A DNA stretch of 64,000 nt from Anopheles merus (GCF_017562075.2 NC_054083.1:14121107-14185106), one strand, 5' to 3'. Counted from the first letter of the stretch, positions 1-11,584 are shown. The notes: generated from the sequence alone by a model not told the origin. A program made the numbers and translations.

Positions 1-2450
1 TCTCATGGCCATTTTAAAAATATTAAAAAAATATATTTTTCATTATTTTGATTTCAAAACAATCATTACATGCCAAAAAAAAAGAAAATATTTTTGATAA
101 CTTTTGATATGTAAAAAAAAAATTATACCTTTAAAACTCTAAAGCCCTCTAAACAAAAGTTATAAAAAAAAATCGTTAAATTTTTCTTTTTCTTCAAAAT
201 CAAACCTTCGAACGATTTTCAAATGCCTCAGTTAGCACAAACATCCTGTTTTTCGTAGCGTCTTTATAGTTATGGTACGATTATAAATTTGATTTTTTAG
301 AAAATTGCTCCATGCCATTTGTAAGCGCAACGGTTGGAAATTCGGGATGGTTCTATAACTGTTAAAATCGATTTGATAATACAATATTGTTTTATTAAAT
401 TGTTTTTGTTGTTCAAAATATCTTTGTCATGTTTGATCGAGAAACATCGATGGGAAATGTTCAACTTGACTATGTGCATGTAAAATATTTTCCTGATAAT
501 TAAAATGATTAATTTTATTTGATTTTTGCAGCAATCATCATAACATCGAACAAAATATTAAAATTTCAAACCACATTTAATTAACATTGCAATTGATACG
601 CTGAAAACCCTTGTGCTTCTCATTTCAGGGCAGAAAAATATAAGCATCGGTTTAGCTATAATACACCTTCATCGTGGCGTATCGTTAGTGTGTGATATGT
701 TTCACCTATCAAAGCACATTATCCGTCATTGGTTATGTATTATCAAGTTGCTTTCATTTTGCTACAAGCTCGCCGGTTCTCATGATGTGTGTAATTTATA
801 CATTTTAATTCTACTGAAATTCAGTGTTACGCATTGAAACCGTATATTGTAATCTAATTAACGAGAAGCGCTCCATGCGGTGTTATCTTCGAAATAATTA
901 CTCAACAAACATGTGAATTGTAACATTTTCAACAGCTCGCTTCTCGTTCCCTTTGCGTCGTTGACTGTCGGTGATTGTTTTTCTGTATTTTTTTGCTTCC
1001 GCCTGTGTGCCATTTCCAACCAAACAACCTCGAATCTGTTGTGCGCTTTTGAACAACGACGAGAGAGACAGAGATAAAATTGAGCGGAAATATATTACAG
1101 TTGTAATCACCAACGTTTTTGGACACATAAATTCAGTTCATTAACGGCAGCAGAATCAATAAAAATGATGGTGCGGTGGTGTTGTGCAAAATGGACTACA
1201 ATGTGTGCTGCATGCAGCTTCGAGCATTTGCGTTGGAGTAAAGTGGAGGAGAAACGGAGCGGTGGAACCGCTGACCTTTTATCGGTTCGTCGGTGACGAT
1301 GGACGACAAGGGTATTTTGTGGTCGACAGAAGTGTGCGAAAGCCCGGCACGCATGGGTTATTCATGAGCGTACCCTATCGTTCGCAATGCGTTGACATGC
1401 CTTGAGAAAAGTGAAGAAAAATGAAGTATAATTTTCCGGATGAAGCGCACGCAGCAGATAGGATAACGATGTTAAACAACGAGCCACTCTGATCGATCGT
1501 CCCGTCGTCGGTGTGTGGGATAATTAAATCAGATTGTCCCAAAAATACCTTCCACGCGTGGAAACTATGCAAGTGGAATAATCTGTACATTGTAAGACTG
1601 CTGAGCTTTTATTTTACGGCAACTGTTGTTTCTTTTCGTGCTGCACAAACAAAGTGAATACATTGTTCTGTGCAGGGCTGTACATGTTATAATAGCATGT
1701 TCCACAAAGAAATGTTACGCTTTGGAGAACGTAAATACAAATTTAAATGAAATTGAATTTTAAGAAGAACGTTTTTGAACCCTCGTCGATGAAATTTAAT
1801 TTAAAGTAAACTTATTCAGAAATTCTCCGACATTGAAATATCTTGAAGGCATGTGTAGAATTGCCTGTTTATCTGATCGTCTATTAAAAAAATGAATGTG
1901 TAATGCTATCTAAACACTATCCAACACATTTTTTCTGGTATTCATTCTATCTGCAAAATTTGAGGATGTGGTGGAACTATTAAAGATAAGGTTAAGTATC
2001 TTCGTTCTGAAATAACTTGAGCTATGTTTTAAGATTTAAGCAAGATTTAAGGAAAACAAAATGCCATCTTTCAAAAAGTTTATCGCATTTATTTTAGCTG
2101 TACTGTAGCAGTAAATAGTATGAATATGCAAAATGATTGCATCTAGGGTTTTCAAATCCGTTAAATGAACTAAATAAATGGTTAAACAAACCCATTATTT
2201 ATCGCTCTTGATCACCTTGTTAAGTAAGGTATCTGACTCTTGAATAAGTATCTGCTATTAATTATATGACTCTTGTTGTGATAGGTATACCTAGAGCTTA
2301 AAGCGTGAACTTGTGTAGCATATCTGCTATACATAACTTATTATAAACCACACTATCAGCTGTAGACACTTTGTGAAACACTTCGGAAAGCCAAACCACA
2401 CAATTGCAACAAATTCATTATATCACACTCAGCAAATCAGATCACACCAA
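1..2450. other. AT-rich intergenic DNA
   Basis: I see no gene here. The sequence is AT-rich with many homopolymer runs and only short, unconvincing open frames. The part around 900-1,600 is less AT-rich and holds a few open frames of 60-76 codons on both strands, none with a recognisable domain or a convincing splice partner. Confidence 0.6.
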
Positions 2451-3115
2451 TCATAAAAATTGTGACACATTTATTGAAAACACCCGAAACGCGCAACATA
2501 AGCAATTAAGCTTTACTGCAGAAAAGTAGACAAACAGAAATCGCATAGCAACTTTTCGCAAAAAACGCAGCATAGGCAAAGACCGAATAACCCACCCATT
2601 CTTTAGCGACAACAGTTTAAACGTTTTTTCGCAATACATCAAAACACCAACATAGGCATACATCAACAAACATCTCACACCAATTCAATTTCAGAATTGT
2701 TACCAATAACATTCCGTAAAATTCCAAAACCAAATGTACGAAGAAACCCAAAACTTATTTTGAGTATAAATGAAACCAACTCCGTCCATGGCAAGTCAGA
2801 TTAGTTTGGATTGCCAAGATAGGTCGTTACGCTTCCTAAAAATTTGCCTTTCTACTTATTTCAAGAGTTTAGTTATGTCCCGCTACCCAAAATAACGCCT
2901 CTAAACTCCAACGTTCAGGGTTTTCATGATCGCCTGGACGATCAAATGCCTGGTTCAATCAGTCCGCTTCCAACAGTTCGTTCCACCTCGGCACATATCA
3001 GTAAAAACTGACCTACCGCGACGGTACTCGACGTCCAGTTGTGACGTATGTACGATCATCACAATACTCACATGGCGAGCGTATCTAAAATCGAACATAC
3101 TACACTTGAACAGAC
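2451..3115 (+). repeat. Diverged interspersed repeat, copy 1 (candidate solo LTR)
   Basis: This segment aligns by eye with 41,400-42,010 over most of its length. The best anchors are TTTTGAGTATAA followed by CAACTCCG (about 2,758-2,785 here, 41,705-41,732 there) and ATGATCGCCTGGACGATCAA (about 2,926-2,945 here, 41,850-41,869 there). Shared blocks occur in the same order, with clear divergence between them. A TATA-like GAGTATAA followed by a transcribed-looking stretch suggests a promoter-bearing unit such as a solo LTR or an element 5' region. I could not define termini or a target-site duplication, so the class is unproven. The short open frames across it look incidental. Confidence 0.55.
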
Positions 3116-3184
3116 TTTCACGATATGGTCGCTTTTTAGTACACGTACTTTAACATGAAATGTTTGGTATATGTTTCTAAGAAT

Positions 3185-3701
3185 GGGGCCCTTCACAATT
3201 CCAGTCAGTTTTTTGTATGGAGTTTGACAGTTGGAGGCTGAAATCATGTAAACACTCCATACAAAACCACACAAAAAACTAGCCTGCAATTTTCAGTCTA
3301 GATTATTCTATCCTCAAAGCTAGAATTAGATTCGAGTTGTTTACATTTATCCCAAGGTGCATTAAAGAGATCTGGTGGTGGAATCTGGAATCAAAGTGTA
3401 TGTAGTCCAGGTGGTCTCATAGTATGTTTTTTAAAACCAAATTGGAATATCACTTTTTGACAGGATGGGTGAAAACTTTTGTTCAAACAAGCTTTCTTGA
3501 GGCTTGACGAATACTCAAAACACTCTGAAAATCTTCATTCATAAACAAAAGCGATAAAAATCAGCCTTCTAAATTCATACACCTTGGGATAAGCCCACCT
3601 GTATATTATATTCACTTAGATAGCTGCTCGAAAACTGCTATACAATGCAAACAGCTGACAGGCTGAAATTTCAGCTTACGAACTTCAAACGGAAAGGGCC
3701 C
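3185..3701. mobile_element. Possible MITE with GGGCCC-type ends
   Basis: The segment is bounded by GGGGCCCTT at 3,185-3,193 and the inverted AAAGGGCCC at 3,693-3,701. Inside is a perfect 13-bp inverted repeat, TTATCCCAAGGTG at 3,347-3,359 and its complement at 3,580-3,592. A short stem is also present near 3,212-3,266 (TTTTGTATGGAGT with ACTCCATACAAAA). No coding capacity is visible. Nested inverted repeats of this kind fit a non-autonomous DNA element, but the terminal repeats are very short and no clean target-site duplication is visible, so the boundaries are tentative. Confidence 0.35.
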
Positions 3702-5926
3702 TAATAATAGCATTGAACATTTGATTTTTTTTCAAAAATGTATTCGATTTTCATTCGGATAGAAGGGCTACAATTTTCTGTGTAGAAGTAACATTACTCA
3801 ATGGTTCTAATTATTTGTATTGCATATCTAAATTTAAAAATGTCTCAGTAAACATTCGTACCACTTATCAACCTTAAGTCTGTTCTTTAACATTGTAAAT
3901 CATCAGCCAACTTTATAACCCCAGCCATTCACTCACAATCATTCAGGCGTGGATAGAAATACGTGGAAATCCAAATTGATTCGCAGACAAAGTAAGAAAA
4001 AAATCAATTGCATTTACACGCACAACAGAACCTCAAATGCCGTATTATGATCGTGATAAAATCACTTCTACGAATTACAGACAAAAACACGCCGTCTGTG
4101 TTGAGTGATTCTGAAATACCGAGAGTGTTTACATCTTGTGATGGTTTCATATTTTTAAAAGCAACGCTGTATTGCTCGAGGGATTGGATGATAGATTAAA
4201 ATATGATGCTAGGTCTAATCTTAGAACGTGTGCGCACTGAGCACGAGATAAGGAAGCAAAAAGGGGAAATAATTCGTTTCTCTTTGGCGACAAACAAAAA
4301 ACCAAACAGGCACACACTTGTACACAGTAATCCCAGGTGAATAATGTCACAGCTTGGGATAATAATTTGTAAAGAGTTTTCTATAGGAAGCCATGTTACT
4401 GCACGATAAGATTTGCCGCCAAGATAGATTTTGAAGATGCGAGCTACGCAATGATCTAATCAGTTCGAACACTAGAGGTTTCTCGAACGCTTTGTGCAAA
4501 GGAGGAAAGAAACTCCTCAGTAAGATACACACTGTTTGTCACGGTTTGTCGTAACATAAATCGTTGTGCGGCTTGTGATAGAGGTAAGTGAGTAGAAGAA
4601 AACAACAACAAAAAAGTGATATTATAGTACTCTGGTAATTAAAATATAGTGCTCAGAAATATTTATAATTACAGTGAGCAAACATATTGCGAAAGAAAAG
4701 TAAACAAAATGGGGCATAATTCGGAATAAATCTTCTGCTATTTGCCTATGCATCAGTATCGATCGTTCTGCACGTGCAAGCACCAACGCATGTGTAGTGA
4801 ATTAGTTACCATGAAACATCGTACCACATTGGTATAGTTTATTATGGCAATTTAATTTCGGCTATGGTAGTAGCTGCGGCCTTTCACAAGTCATAATCAA
4901 CACGTTATTTTTTAATGTTCATTATGGTCGAGTTGTTATGCAGCATTATTGAACGAGCTAACAATGTGTGCTTTGCGCAAGAGTGTAAAGAGGCAAACAG
5001 GCAGCGATGTTGCAGCAAGTGTTAGATAAATAGCAAACCGTGGCTCTGGTTGGTTACACGTCCTCGTGCACCACCCGCGGATAATTTGATTGGGTTGCAA
5101 ATGATTTATTTTGTGCGAGAGAGTGTATGTGTGTGTGTTTATGTGGCCATGCTAGCAGCAAAACGTGCTCTTCATAACAGGCATTGCAGCCAGTGTTGGT
5201 CAACAGATTACAATTGTCTTGAAGCAATTTGTTTAAAATTTACAGCCTCCACTGCACTCCGACGGTTTAGCAGTTTACCGAAGGGTGCGGTGTTTAACAT
5301 CCGATAGTGGGTGAAACGAGGAGGTCAGCTTGAAAGTTCCAACCGACTGTTCATTCGAAGAATTTGAAGCAATTTAAACGGACACAATATTACTATTACA
5401 GTTTAATTAACGGTTAAAAATAATTTAGTTAAAATCTGAAGTATTATTTAGTATTATTAATTTGAAGTAGTTCTAGTAGTAGTTTTTAATTATTTCTAAT
5501 ATGTTATACAGTTTGATTTTACTTAAACCCATAAGAGCTTAAAACCCATATGTAGTAGTCCTTAAGATTATAAGCAAAATCAGCGCTTTGCTGCATAGCT
5601 AGTTCTGAAATAAATGTTTTAAATTTGAACCCAGGCATCATGAGATCACTTTTCGCTTCACAGCAGCGCGGGAAGGAACACCGGAACCCATTTTGCACTA
5701 ATCGTTGTCCAATTGTGTGGGCAGTACGGTGATATGTTAATGAGTCGAGGGTACATTCCCGAAAAATTATAGCTTTACGCGAGACTCGGTTTCGATGGTC
5801 ACGCGTGTGTCACCGCGCGTTATGACCCCTTAACTAATTCATAATCGCATAACCAGGCTCATCCACGGAGCTGCTGTTTGCATAATCGTCGCCTACAGAA
5901 AAGATTAGAAATGTTCTCGTTATTTC

Positions 5927-5952
5927 TGTGTGTGTGTGTGTTTTTTTTTTTT
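5927..5952. repeat. TG microsatellite followed by a T run
   Basis: A run of alternating TG passes directly into a run of about twelve T residues. It is a simple low-complexity tract with no gene association visible. Confidence 0.85.
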
Positions 5953-6177
5953 GGTATGTTCACCCACTGCACAAATAGTCATGCTCTGGATGAGCACTTT
6001 GGTTTTGGTATGTGTGGCATATTTGGTTAGCTTGTTCAAATAACTATAGCTTCATAGAACGGGGGACCGACACCGGGACACTGGTCACAGAGACAGGATT
6101 ATGCAATCAAAAGAGATCTTTTACCGGATGCGGACAGTAGTGGGTGGATAGCATGGTGTCCCAACTTCCTGTTCAAC

Positions 6178-6218
6178 ATCTCTCTGTCTCTCTCTCTCTT
6201 TTTCTTTCTCTCCCGTTC
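6178..6218. repeat. CT-rich microsatellite
   Basis: The tract consists largely of CT repeats (TCTCTGTCTCTCTCTCTC and similar) with T interruptions. It is an ordinary polypyrimidine simple repeat. Confidence 0.85.
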
Positions 6219-7644
6219 TCTATATCTCTCTCACTCTGTTCGGCCCTTTACCCTTATGATAACCCCTTTCGTGTGGCATCAGGTGTATCAGTGTTTGCGT
6301 AATTGTATGAAAATGCAAACATAGCTAATCACGGAGTGGTGAGCCGAGGCAGCTGCCATCAAATGATTAAGAAATTAAGTTGATCCAGGCCCACAGTGAT
6401 AGTCACTTCATGTGTCTCTCGTCCCGAGCCGCGCACCGCGGGAATTCAGTGTCAAATAATGGTGATGCTGAATGGCGAGATAATCCTGTGTCAATATTAA
6501 CGTTTCCATCGTTTGCTGTACTCAGACTGGATTTTCGGTCCTTTTTTCAATCTCAAGAGGAGAGTACCCTACACACGGCAGATACGTAGGAGCTATAACG
6601 ATGGAGCAAAAGAAAAAAAAAACTCGTAAGCACTTTTAATCCCGTGTAAAGCGTTTCATGCTTCTGTAACCACATTGTGTGGTTAAATGAGAAAATTAGA
6701 ACAGGGTGGCTTCTTCCATAAAGAATCGCTACCAATAGGGCAATGAAATTGACAGGCTTTAACTACAATGGTAGAAATAAATGAATTGACACGAAAGTAA
6801 GGCGATTATAATTGAAAAGCATTGATTGTGTTTTGGAAGAAGTAGAAGAAGAGCTGAATCTGTGCGATGGAAAGTATGTTTGTCAATTCTTGTTAATAGG
6901 ATGGACTGATTTATTTTTTGAAAATATTTATATATTTAATAGTGACTAAAAATAAAACATAATTTGCACTAATATTTAGTACTATTTGACAACTTGTTTG
7001 ATTCATCTCATTATTGAAATTTAAGGTTAAAATGCAAATAATAAAAAAATACAGCATTAAAACTAAATTGAACAGCATGTCATGTTTTGGAAGGGTTGGC
7101 CGGATGTTGTTACTTTTTTTGTTAGCTGAAAGACTGCGTCCTATAATTTGTTGCAACGCGTCCATCTAGAATCTATAAGCATTTAGAAAAAAAGACTTTA
7201 TTTTCAGTAGATTTATTTCATTTTTCTTTAATATTGTTAAATTCTACACTCCTGTGAAACAATGCCAATAGCTGTAGTTGAAAACAAAAGATTTCTATTT
7301 AGCTTTTAGTTTTTTTAAACCAAATGTCATCTCAGAAAGGTGCCGTTAATGCCTGACAGCCTGTAAAGGAACCGTTCGAGCATATTTTCGTTTGATACTT
7401 AAATATGCTTTCTTGTATTTTGGTTTTATATTTGTTTGAGTCTGAGTTAGCTGGTTGTAAGGTAGACAACACTGCAACGACTTATCTTTTTGTCCTGAAC
7501 AAATCACACAGCAACACGAAGGTTCAATTACCGGTGGTAAAGTTGTTCAAAACACAAAGACTGACAAAATAGCTTTAAACTGCATGTTGAATGCTACCGT
7601 GGAGATAAATTCGATCGCCACTGCATTGCTTTCCTGCGCTGCAG

Positions 7645-8151
7645 ATGATAGCAAAAGACGTAGTCCTGCAATTGTATACTCATCTCCACCGTCCGTACAA
7701 TTTCCTGCGATTTGTCTATCTGCTCTATCCGCTTTCTCGTTCTCGAGAGCGTAACAAGCGGAGTGAAGCATCTTCTACAGCACTTCACCTGCAACATGCA
7801 CGCGTTGTACTCGCAACAATTTCAAAAGATTCCTTTCACCAGCGGCACCGGTTGGTGTTGGTTTCGCACAGAAGCCAGATGAGCTCTAGAAAGCAGAGCC
7901 TCTGCACTCCGTGTGATGTGCAGCAGCAAAGGAAAGAACACAGTGAGAAGTGCAATTATAACTTTTTAACAACATTATCTTTATCGTTAATTATGCACGG
8001 AGCATGCGACAATCACGAGCAGGACAAACTATGCGCATCTCCTGCCAGCTGCAGCAGACGAAAGCTTTCGGAAGGAATATGCCCCCGAGCCCCATCACGA
8101 GCAGCTGACCTGAGTAGTGCACTGCGGCAGCAAGCTACACAACCGCTGTGA
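7645..8151 (+). other. 168-codon open frame, coding status doubtful
   Basis: The frame is open for 168 codons from ATG to TGA in a stretch less AT-rich than its flanks. The translation is rich in Ser, Arg, His and Gln, with no signal peptide, clear membrane segment or motif I recognise. I see no obvious splice partners. By rough estimate from base composition, one stop-free run of this length somewhere in 64 kb of this DNA is not surprising. I list it because it is among the longest frames on the plus strand, not because it looks like a known protein. Confidence 0.12.
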
Positions 8152-9395
8152 TCTATTGTTTTGGTTCAAAGAATGTTCCCTCCTCCTGCTGGTAGCTGGA
8201 GTGTGCTTTCGAATGAAGTGTAAAAATGCATGTAAGTTAGAGGGAAGAATTTATTACGATGTTTAAGTAGAGATCTGACTTAGGAAGGCCACTCCGGCGG
8301 GTAAGTGGCTGCTAGGCGTGATTTAATGAAGTTTAATTGTGTTAAACTTTCTCGATTACACGCTCATGATAAGTCTTTTGACTAGCTTCTTTGAAGTACA
8401 TTGTTTAGTGCAATGTCAAGTGTTGGGCAGAAACAAAATGATAGTTGTTCATTAAAATGTTGCTCTCGCTAGTTATTCATAGTTAAGTAAAGAAGCTCTT
8501 AGTCTTTTTTGTTGCTGTTAAAAGGCTACAGTAACACATTTTAAATTATAAGCACGCGTTATAGTCCCAGTAAAATAGAACGTGAAATTTTGAGTTTTTC
8601 TGCTATATTTCATTTTTTTACTAGAATATTGCTTTTCGAACACCAAAAGAAAGGCTATTCAATTCTCCAACTGTCTAGAGTCTAGACTATGAAAAACAAT
8701 TAATTAATGAATAAAATGCATTTCCTTGTGATTCCGCGCTTTGTTCACGGTGAAAAAATAATGGTCCACGGGGAATCACAAGGGAATCTATAAATTAAGT
8801 ATTTCAATATGATTTACAGACTAATTATTTGGGGAATTAAATATCCTTTCTTTTGGGGTACGATAAGCCATATTCTGACAAATATTCAATGAACTAACAA
8901 AAAATCACGTTCACTTTCATGCAAGGTCTAAAACGACCTTAAGGTGAGATGTCTTCCATAAACTAGTAATTGCAATAACAAGAACTCAGAAAGAGCAGAA
9001 AGAAATATGCAACAATGTTGCATTTTAATGAAATATACACCATATGTAATTGCAGCAATCTGGTTGTTTTTTATTAAGTTTTTTTTTGTGTTAACAATTT
9101 TAATTATTTCATATCACAGCAAATGACTGAACCATTTCAGTTTTTCAATTCTTTAAACAATTAAATCATTAAGTTGATAAAAATAAAAATAATATTTGAA
9201 TAACATTTAAGGTGGTAAAAGCAAAAGATTTGATATGTTGAGAATAAAAAAAAAGTTAGAAATAGGGCACGAAAATGGTCATTCAATAGATTAATTAACC
9301 ATGATTTCATTAAAAATGTACCTTTTTTCCGCATGTCCATAATGGGTACAAATGAACATCGGTGTACCAAATATCCCAGTATACCATGAATACCA

Positions 9396-9425
9396 TCAAC
9401 TCGAACGACTTAACAACATGCCCGT
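9396..9425 (+). repeat. SINE head fragment
   Basis: Thirty bases, including AACTCGAACGACTTAACAAC, match the tRNA-like head of the SINE copies in this window, especially the copy at 9,791. The A-box part before it and the B-box and body after it are absent. It is therefore an isolated internal scrap of a SINE rather than a complete insertion. Confidence 0.6.
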
Positions 9426-9790
9426 TACAAAATAATTTTTGGTGTAAATATCCACGAGTTTTGGCCTACAACCACAATTGGTATAGCTATGGCGAATTAC
9501 TAGGAACACTATAGTCATAATTGATACGTTGAAAAGTAATTTTTAATTGAAATTTTCTTCTATTTTGATAAACACTGAGTGAAAATAAAAAAATAACCTC
9601 ATGTTCTACACAATTTAGGCTACAAGAAAACATACAGACTTTTAAAATATTACCTTATTTTTTCAGGAGTAAAATCGGTATCGTGATAACACAATATAGC
9701 CATAATTGGTACGATTATCCTAGCATAAATTCATTTATACGTTATTTATTTTGATAAAGCTTCCACATTTCTGTTGTATAAATTATGTAG

Positions 9791-9961
9791 GGCCGGTCTG
9801 GTGGTACAGTCGTCAACTCGAACTACTTAACAACATGCCCGTCATGAGTTCATGCCCCGAATAGACCGTGCCATAAGTCCCTGAAAGCCAAGTCCACTTC
9901 ACTAGTGGGTAGAGGCAGGCCTTGACCGGCAGCGGTTGTTGTGGCACAAGAGAATAAAAAA
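9791..9961 (+). mobile_element. SINE200-like retroposon, internally deleted
   Basis: This short tRNA-derived retroposon begins GGCCGGTCTGGTGGTACAGTCG. An RNA polymerase III A-box-like TGGTACAGTCG lies just inside the 5' end, and a B-box position follows about 40 bp on (decayed here to AGTTCATGCCCC). The body then runs through TGAAAGCCAAG, CACTAGTGGG, CAGGCCTTGACCG and GCGGTTGTTGTGGCAC to an A-rich end. Compared with the copies at 24.5 kb it lacks the roughly 40-bp block carrying CATACGTAGGACTGACTATCC, so it has an internal deletion. It contains no open frame and would depend on a LINE for movement. Confidence 0.8.
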
Positions 9962-10700
9962 ATGTAATTGCATAGATTTATGTATCGTTTTCGATCGCAT
10001 GCTCGCACAAATTTTGCATGCATGGTTAAATAAAAGGTAGAGGAAAATACTCTAAGGTTTTATTATTTTTAGAGAAATAACATACATATACATTGATCAG
10101 ATGTATGCAAACAAACACAAAACTAAACGTAACATCGTAAAAGTGAAAAACAGATTGATGTTCTTCAGCATTACGGTCAAACACGCGATCAGATACGCTT
10201 GCCAAACTACGGACTTGAAATTCCGTGGGCAGTCCACTTATTTACAGGTTCCTAATTCACATTCAAAGCGATAAGAAGAAAAAAACGTGTATCTGAATCG
10301 TATGTCAAAACGTGTTGCGACTAATCCATGCATTCGATGTTGTGCCACTGTCACAGTAAACCGTTCCCTCACATTTGTTGCTCTAAGCCTACCGATATAC
10401 CGGTTATGACTGATAAGATGTCACCGGAGGCCGATTGAAGTCCCAAAGTAAGCTAGTGCCGCAGCTGACCGTTTAAAGAATTTGCGCTTCGCAGTTGACG
10501 TGCCGTTAATTAAAGATACCTTGCTTCCCTTAAGATAAGCGGCGATAAGGTGCATGCGGCTTTGGATTCACTGATAGAGATAGGTTTGTGGCGGACACCC
10601 ATCTTAGAAATTAGTGTTGCAAAATTTTTGACAGCCAAGCTACAGATGTGTTTTGAACGTTGGTACGAGAAGAATCTATAACCCCAGTTAGCCTGCGTGT

Positions 10701-10735
10701 TTTTTTACAGGATTGATCGATAGAGCATTGAAGAA
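10701..10735 (+). other. Probable 3' splice site and 5' UTR of the carbonic anhydrase
   Basis: A polypyrimidine run ends in TTTTTTACAG at 10,701-10,710, a good splice acceptor, 25 bp before the chosen start codon. An in-frame TAG at 10,721-10,723 prevents coding sequence from reading through. If this acceptor is used, the upstream exon is non-coding or joins in a way that still starts at ATG 10,736. Confidence 0.4.
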
Positions 10736-10888
10736 ATGGCATCAAAAACAACAAAGAACGTGCAGAGTCCAATTGCACTGAATCAGCGCTCTACTGTAAT
10801 CCGGGATGGAATTCAACCGTTGGACTACTTCGGTCATTGGGATGGCTTGGGAAAGGCAAAAATGGTCAACACTGGCTCGTCCGCGATG
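10736..10888 (+). CDS. Alpha-carbonic anhydrase, coding exon 1
   Basis: Exon 1 encodes residues 1-51 of a predicted 257-residue alpha-class carbonic anhydrase, a zinc enzyme for reversible CO2 hydration, probably cytosolic because no signal peptide is visible. The start is ATG 10,736, with an in-frame stop 12 bp upstream. Residues 10-14 (QSPIA) match the family's conserved RQSPI region. In human CA II that motif sits near residue 28, so this protein lacks roughly 18 N-terminal residues, including conserved aromatics. The segment NTGSSAM (residues 45-51) aligns with NNGHAFN of CA II, placing Ser48 where the proton-shuttle His64 normally is. The exon ends in ATG followed by donor GTAAGC at 10,889, in phase 0. 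Confidence 0.9.
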
Positions 10889-10963
10889 GTAAGCAGAGGT
10901 TGAGGTGGCATTACCGTTTAATTTTGTTTCACCACCATATGCATCTTTCCACTGTGCTTCTAG
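10889..10963 (+). other. Intron of the carbonic anhydrase gene (75 bp)
   Basis: A short intron with donor GTAAGC and acceptor TGCTTCTAG, inserted between codons 51 and 52 in phase 0. Splicing joins the conserved carbonic anhydrase sequence without a frame break, and the size is typical of insect short introns. Confidence 0.9.
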
Positions 10964-11584
10964 ATTACCTTCAGCGATCGTCCATTCCGGCCGTTCATCG
11001 TAGGAGGCGTCCTTGGCAACAAGTACATTTTCGAACAGCTACACTTTCACTGGGGCATAGGCGATGGGTCCGGATGTGAGCATACGTTAGAGGGTAGTAC
11101 CTACTCGATGGAGGCACACGCCGTGCACTACAACGCTAAATATGGCAGCTTCGCGGAAGCGGTTGACAAGCCGGACGGTTTGGCCGTGCTGGGATTCTTT
11201 GTGCAGGCGTACGGTAACGATGACTGCCCAGCGTTTGATAAGATCGTCGCCGGTCTGCAGTACATTCGCAGCCCGGATGCGCAAACAGAAATCGATGCGG
11301 ATTGTCTCGCGTGGATGGGAATGCAGGAGCTTAACCGTCACTACTACACGTACAAGGGCTCGCTTACTACGCCGCCGTACTTTGAAAGCGTAACTTGGCT
11401 GGTGTATAAAACGCCGATTTACGTGTCCAGCAGGCAGCTGGAGGCATTCCGGCAGCTGCAAGCTTGCCCCAAGGATAGTAGCAAAAAGATTGTGAACAAC
11501 TTCCGGTCAGTGCAGGTGCCCCAGCAAGTGCCGGAGGTGGTTTTTGTGAGAAACAATCATCCCGTTGTGCTTTCGAAGCTGTAA
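10964..11584 (+). CDS. Alpha-carbonic anhydrase, coding exon 2 (catalytic core)
   Basis: This exon encodes residues 52-257 and the TAA stop. FEQLHFHWG (residues 74-82) supplies zinc ligands His78 and His80 and the Gln equivalent to CA II Gln92. GCEHT (88-92) supplies the conserved Glu90. EAHAVHYN (101-108) supplies the third ligand His103, with Glu101 behind it. PDGLAVLGFF (121-130) matches the hydrophobic-pocket strand, and GSLTTPP (183-189) holds Thr186, equivalent to the Thr199 gatekeeper. VTWLVY and VSSRQLEAFR follow in family order, ending near NNFRS, where the family usually has Pro. Apart from the Ser at the shuttle position and the short N-terminus, this looks like an active enzyme and not a zinc-less carbonic-anhydrase-related protein. 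No neighbouring gene is close enough to suggest a functional cluster. Confidence 0.95.
   Translation: MTFSDRPFRPFIVGGVLGNKYIFEQLHFHWGIGDGSGCEHTLEGSTYSMEAHAVHYNAKYGSFAEAVDKPDGLAVLGFFVQAYGNDDCPAFDKIVAGLQYIRSPDAQTEIDADCLAWMGMQELNRHYYTYKGSLTTPPYFESVTWLVYKTPIYVSSRQLEAFRQLQACPKDSSKKIVNNFRSVQVPQQVPEVVFVRNNHPVVLSKL

Larger units (their letters stand above)
3702..9395. other. Intergenic DNA, no recognisable gene
   Basis: I see no supported gene in this 5.7-kb stretch. It contains a CT-rich tract near 6,178-6,218, a TG run merging into a T run near 5,927-5,952, and a small hairpin at 8,724-8,783. The 168-codon open frame at 7,645-8,151 is listed separately. The part around 5,640-5,880 is less AT-rich than its flanks and could be regulatory, but nothing specific supports that. 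Confidence 0.6.

Noticed and set aside
10377..10445. Possible upstream coding exon supplying the carbonic anhydrase N-terminus
   Set aside because: Short frames there end in stops and do not contain the expected N-terminal aromatic pattern; no donor pairs with the 10,710 acceptor in frame.
11087..11461. 124-codon open frame antisense to the carbonic anhydrase
   Set aside because: It lies entirely opposite the conserved exon 2 and reflects that exon's composition; it has no features of its own.
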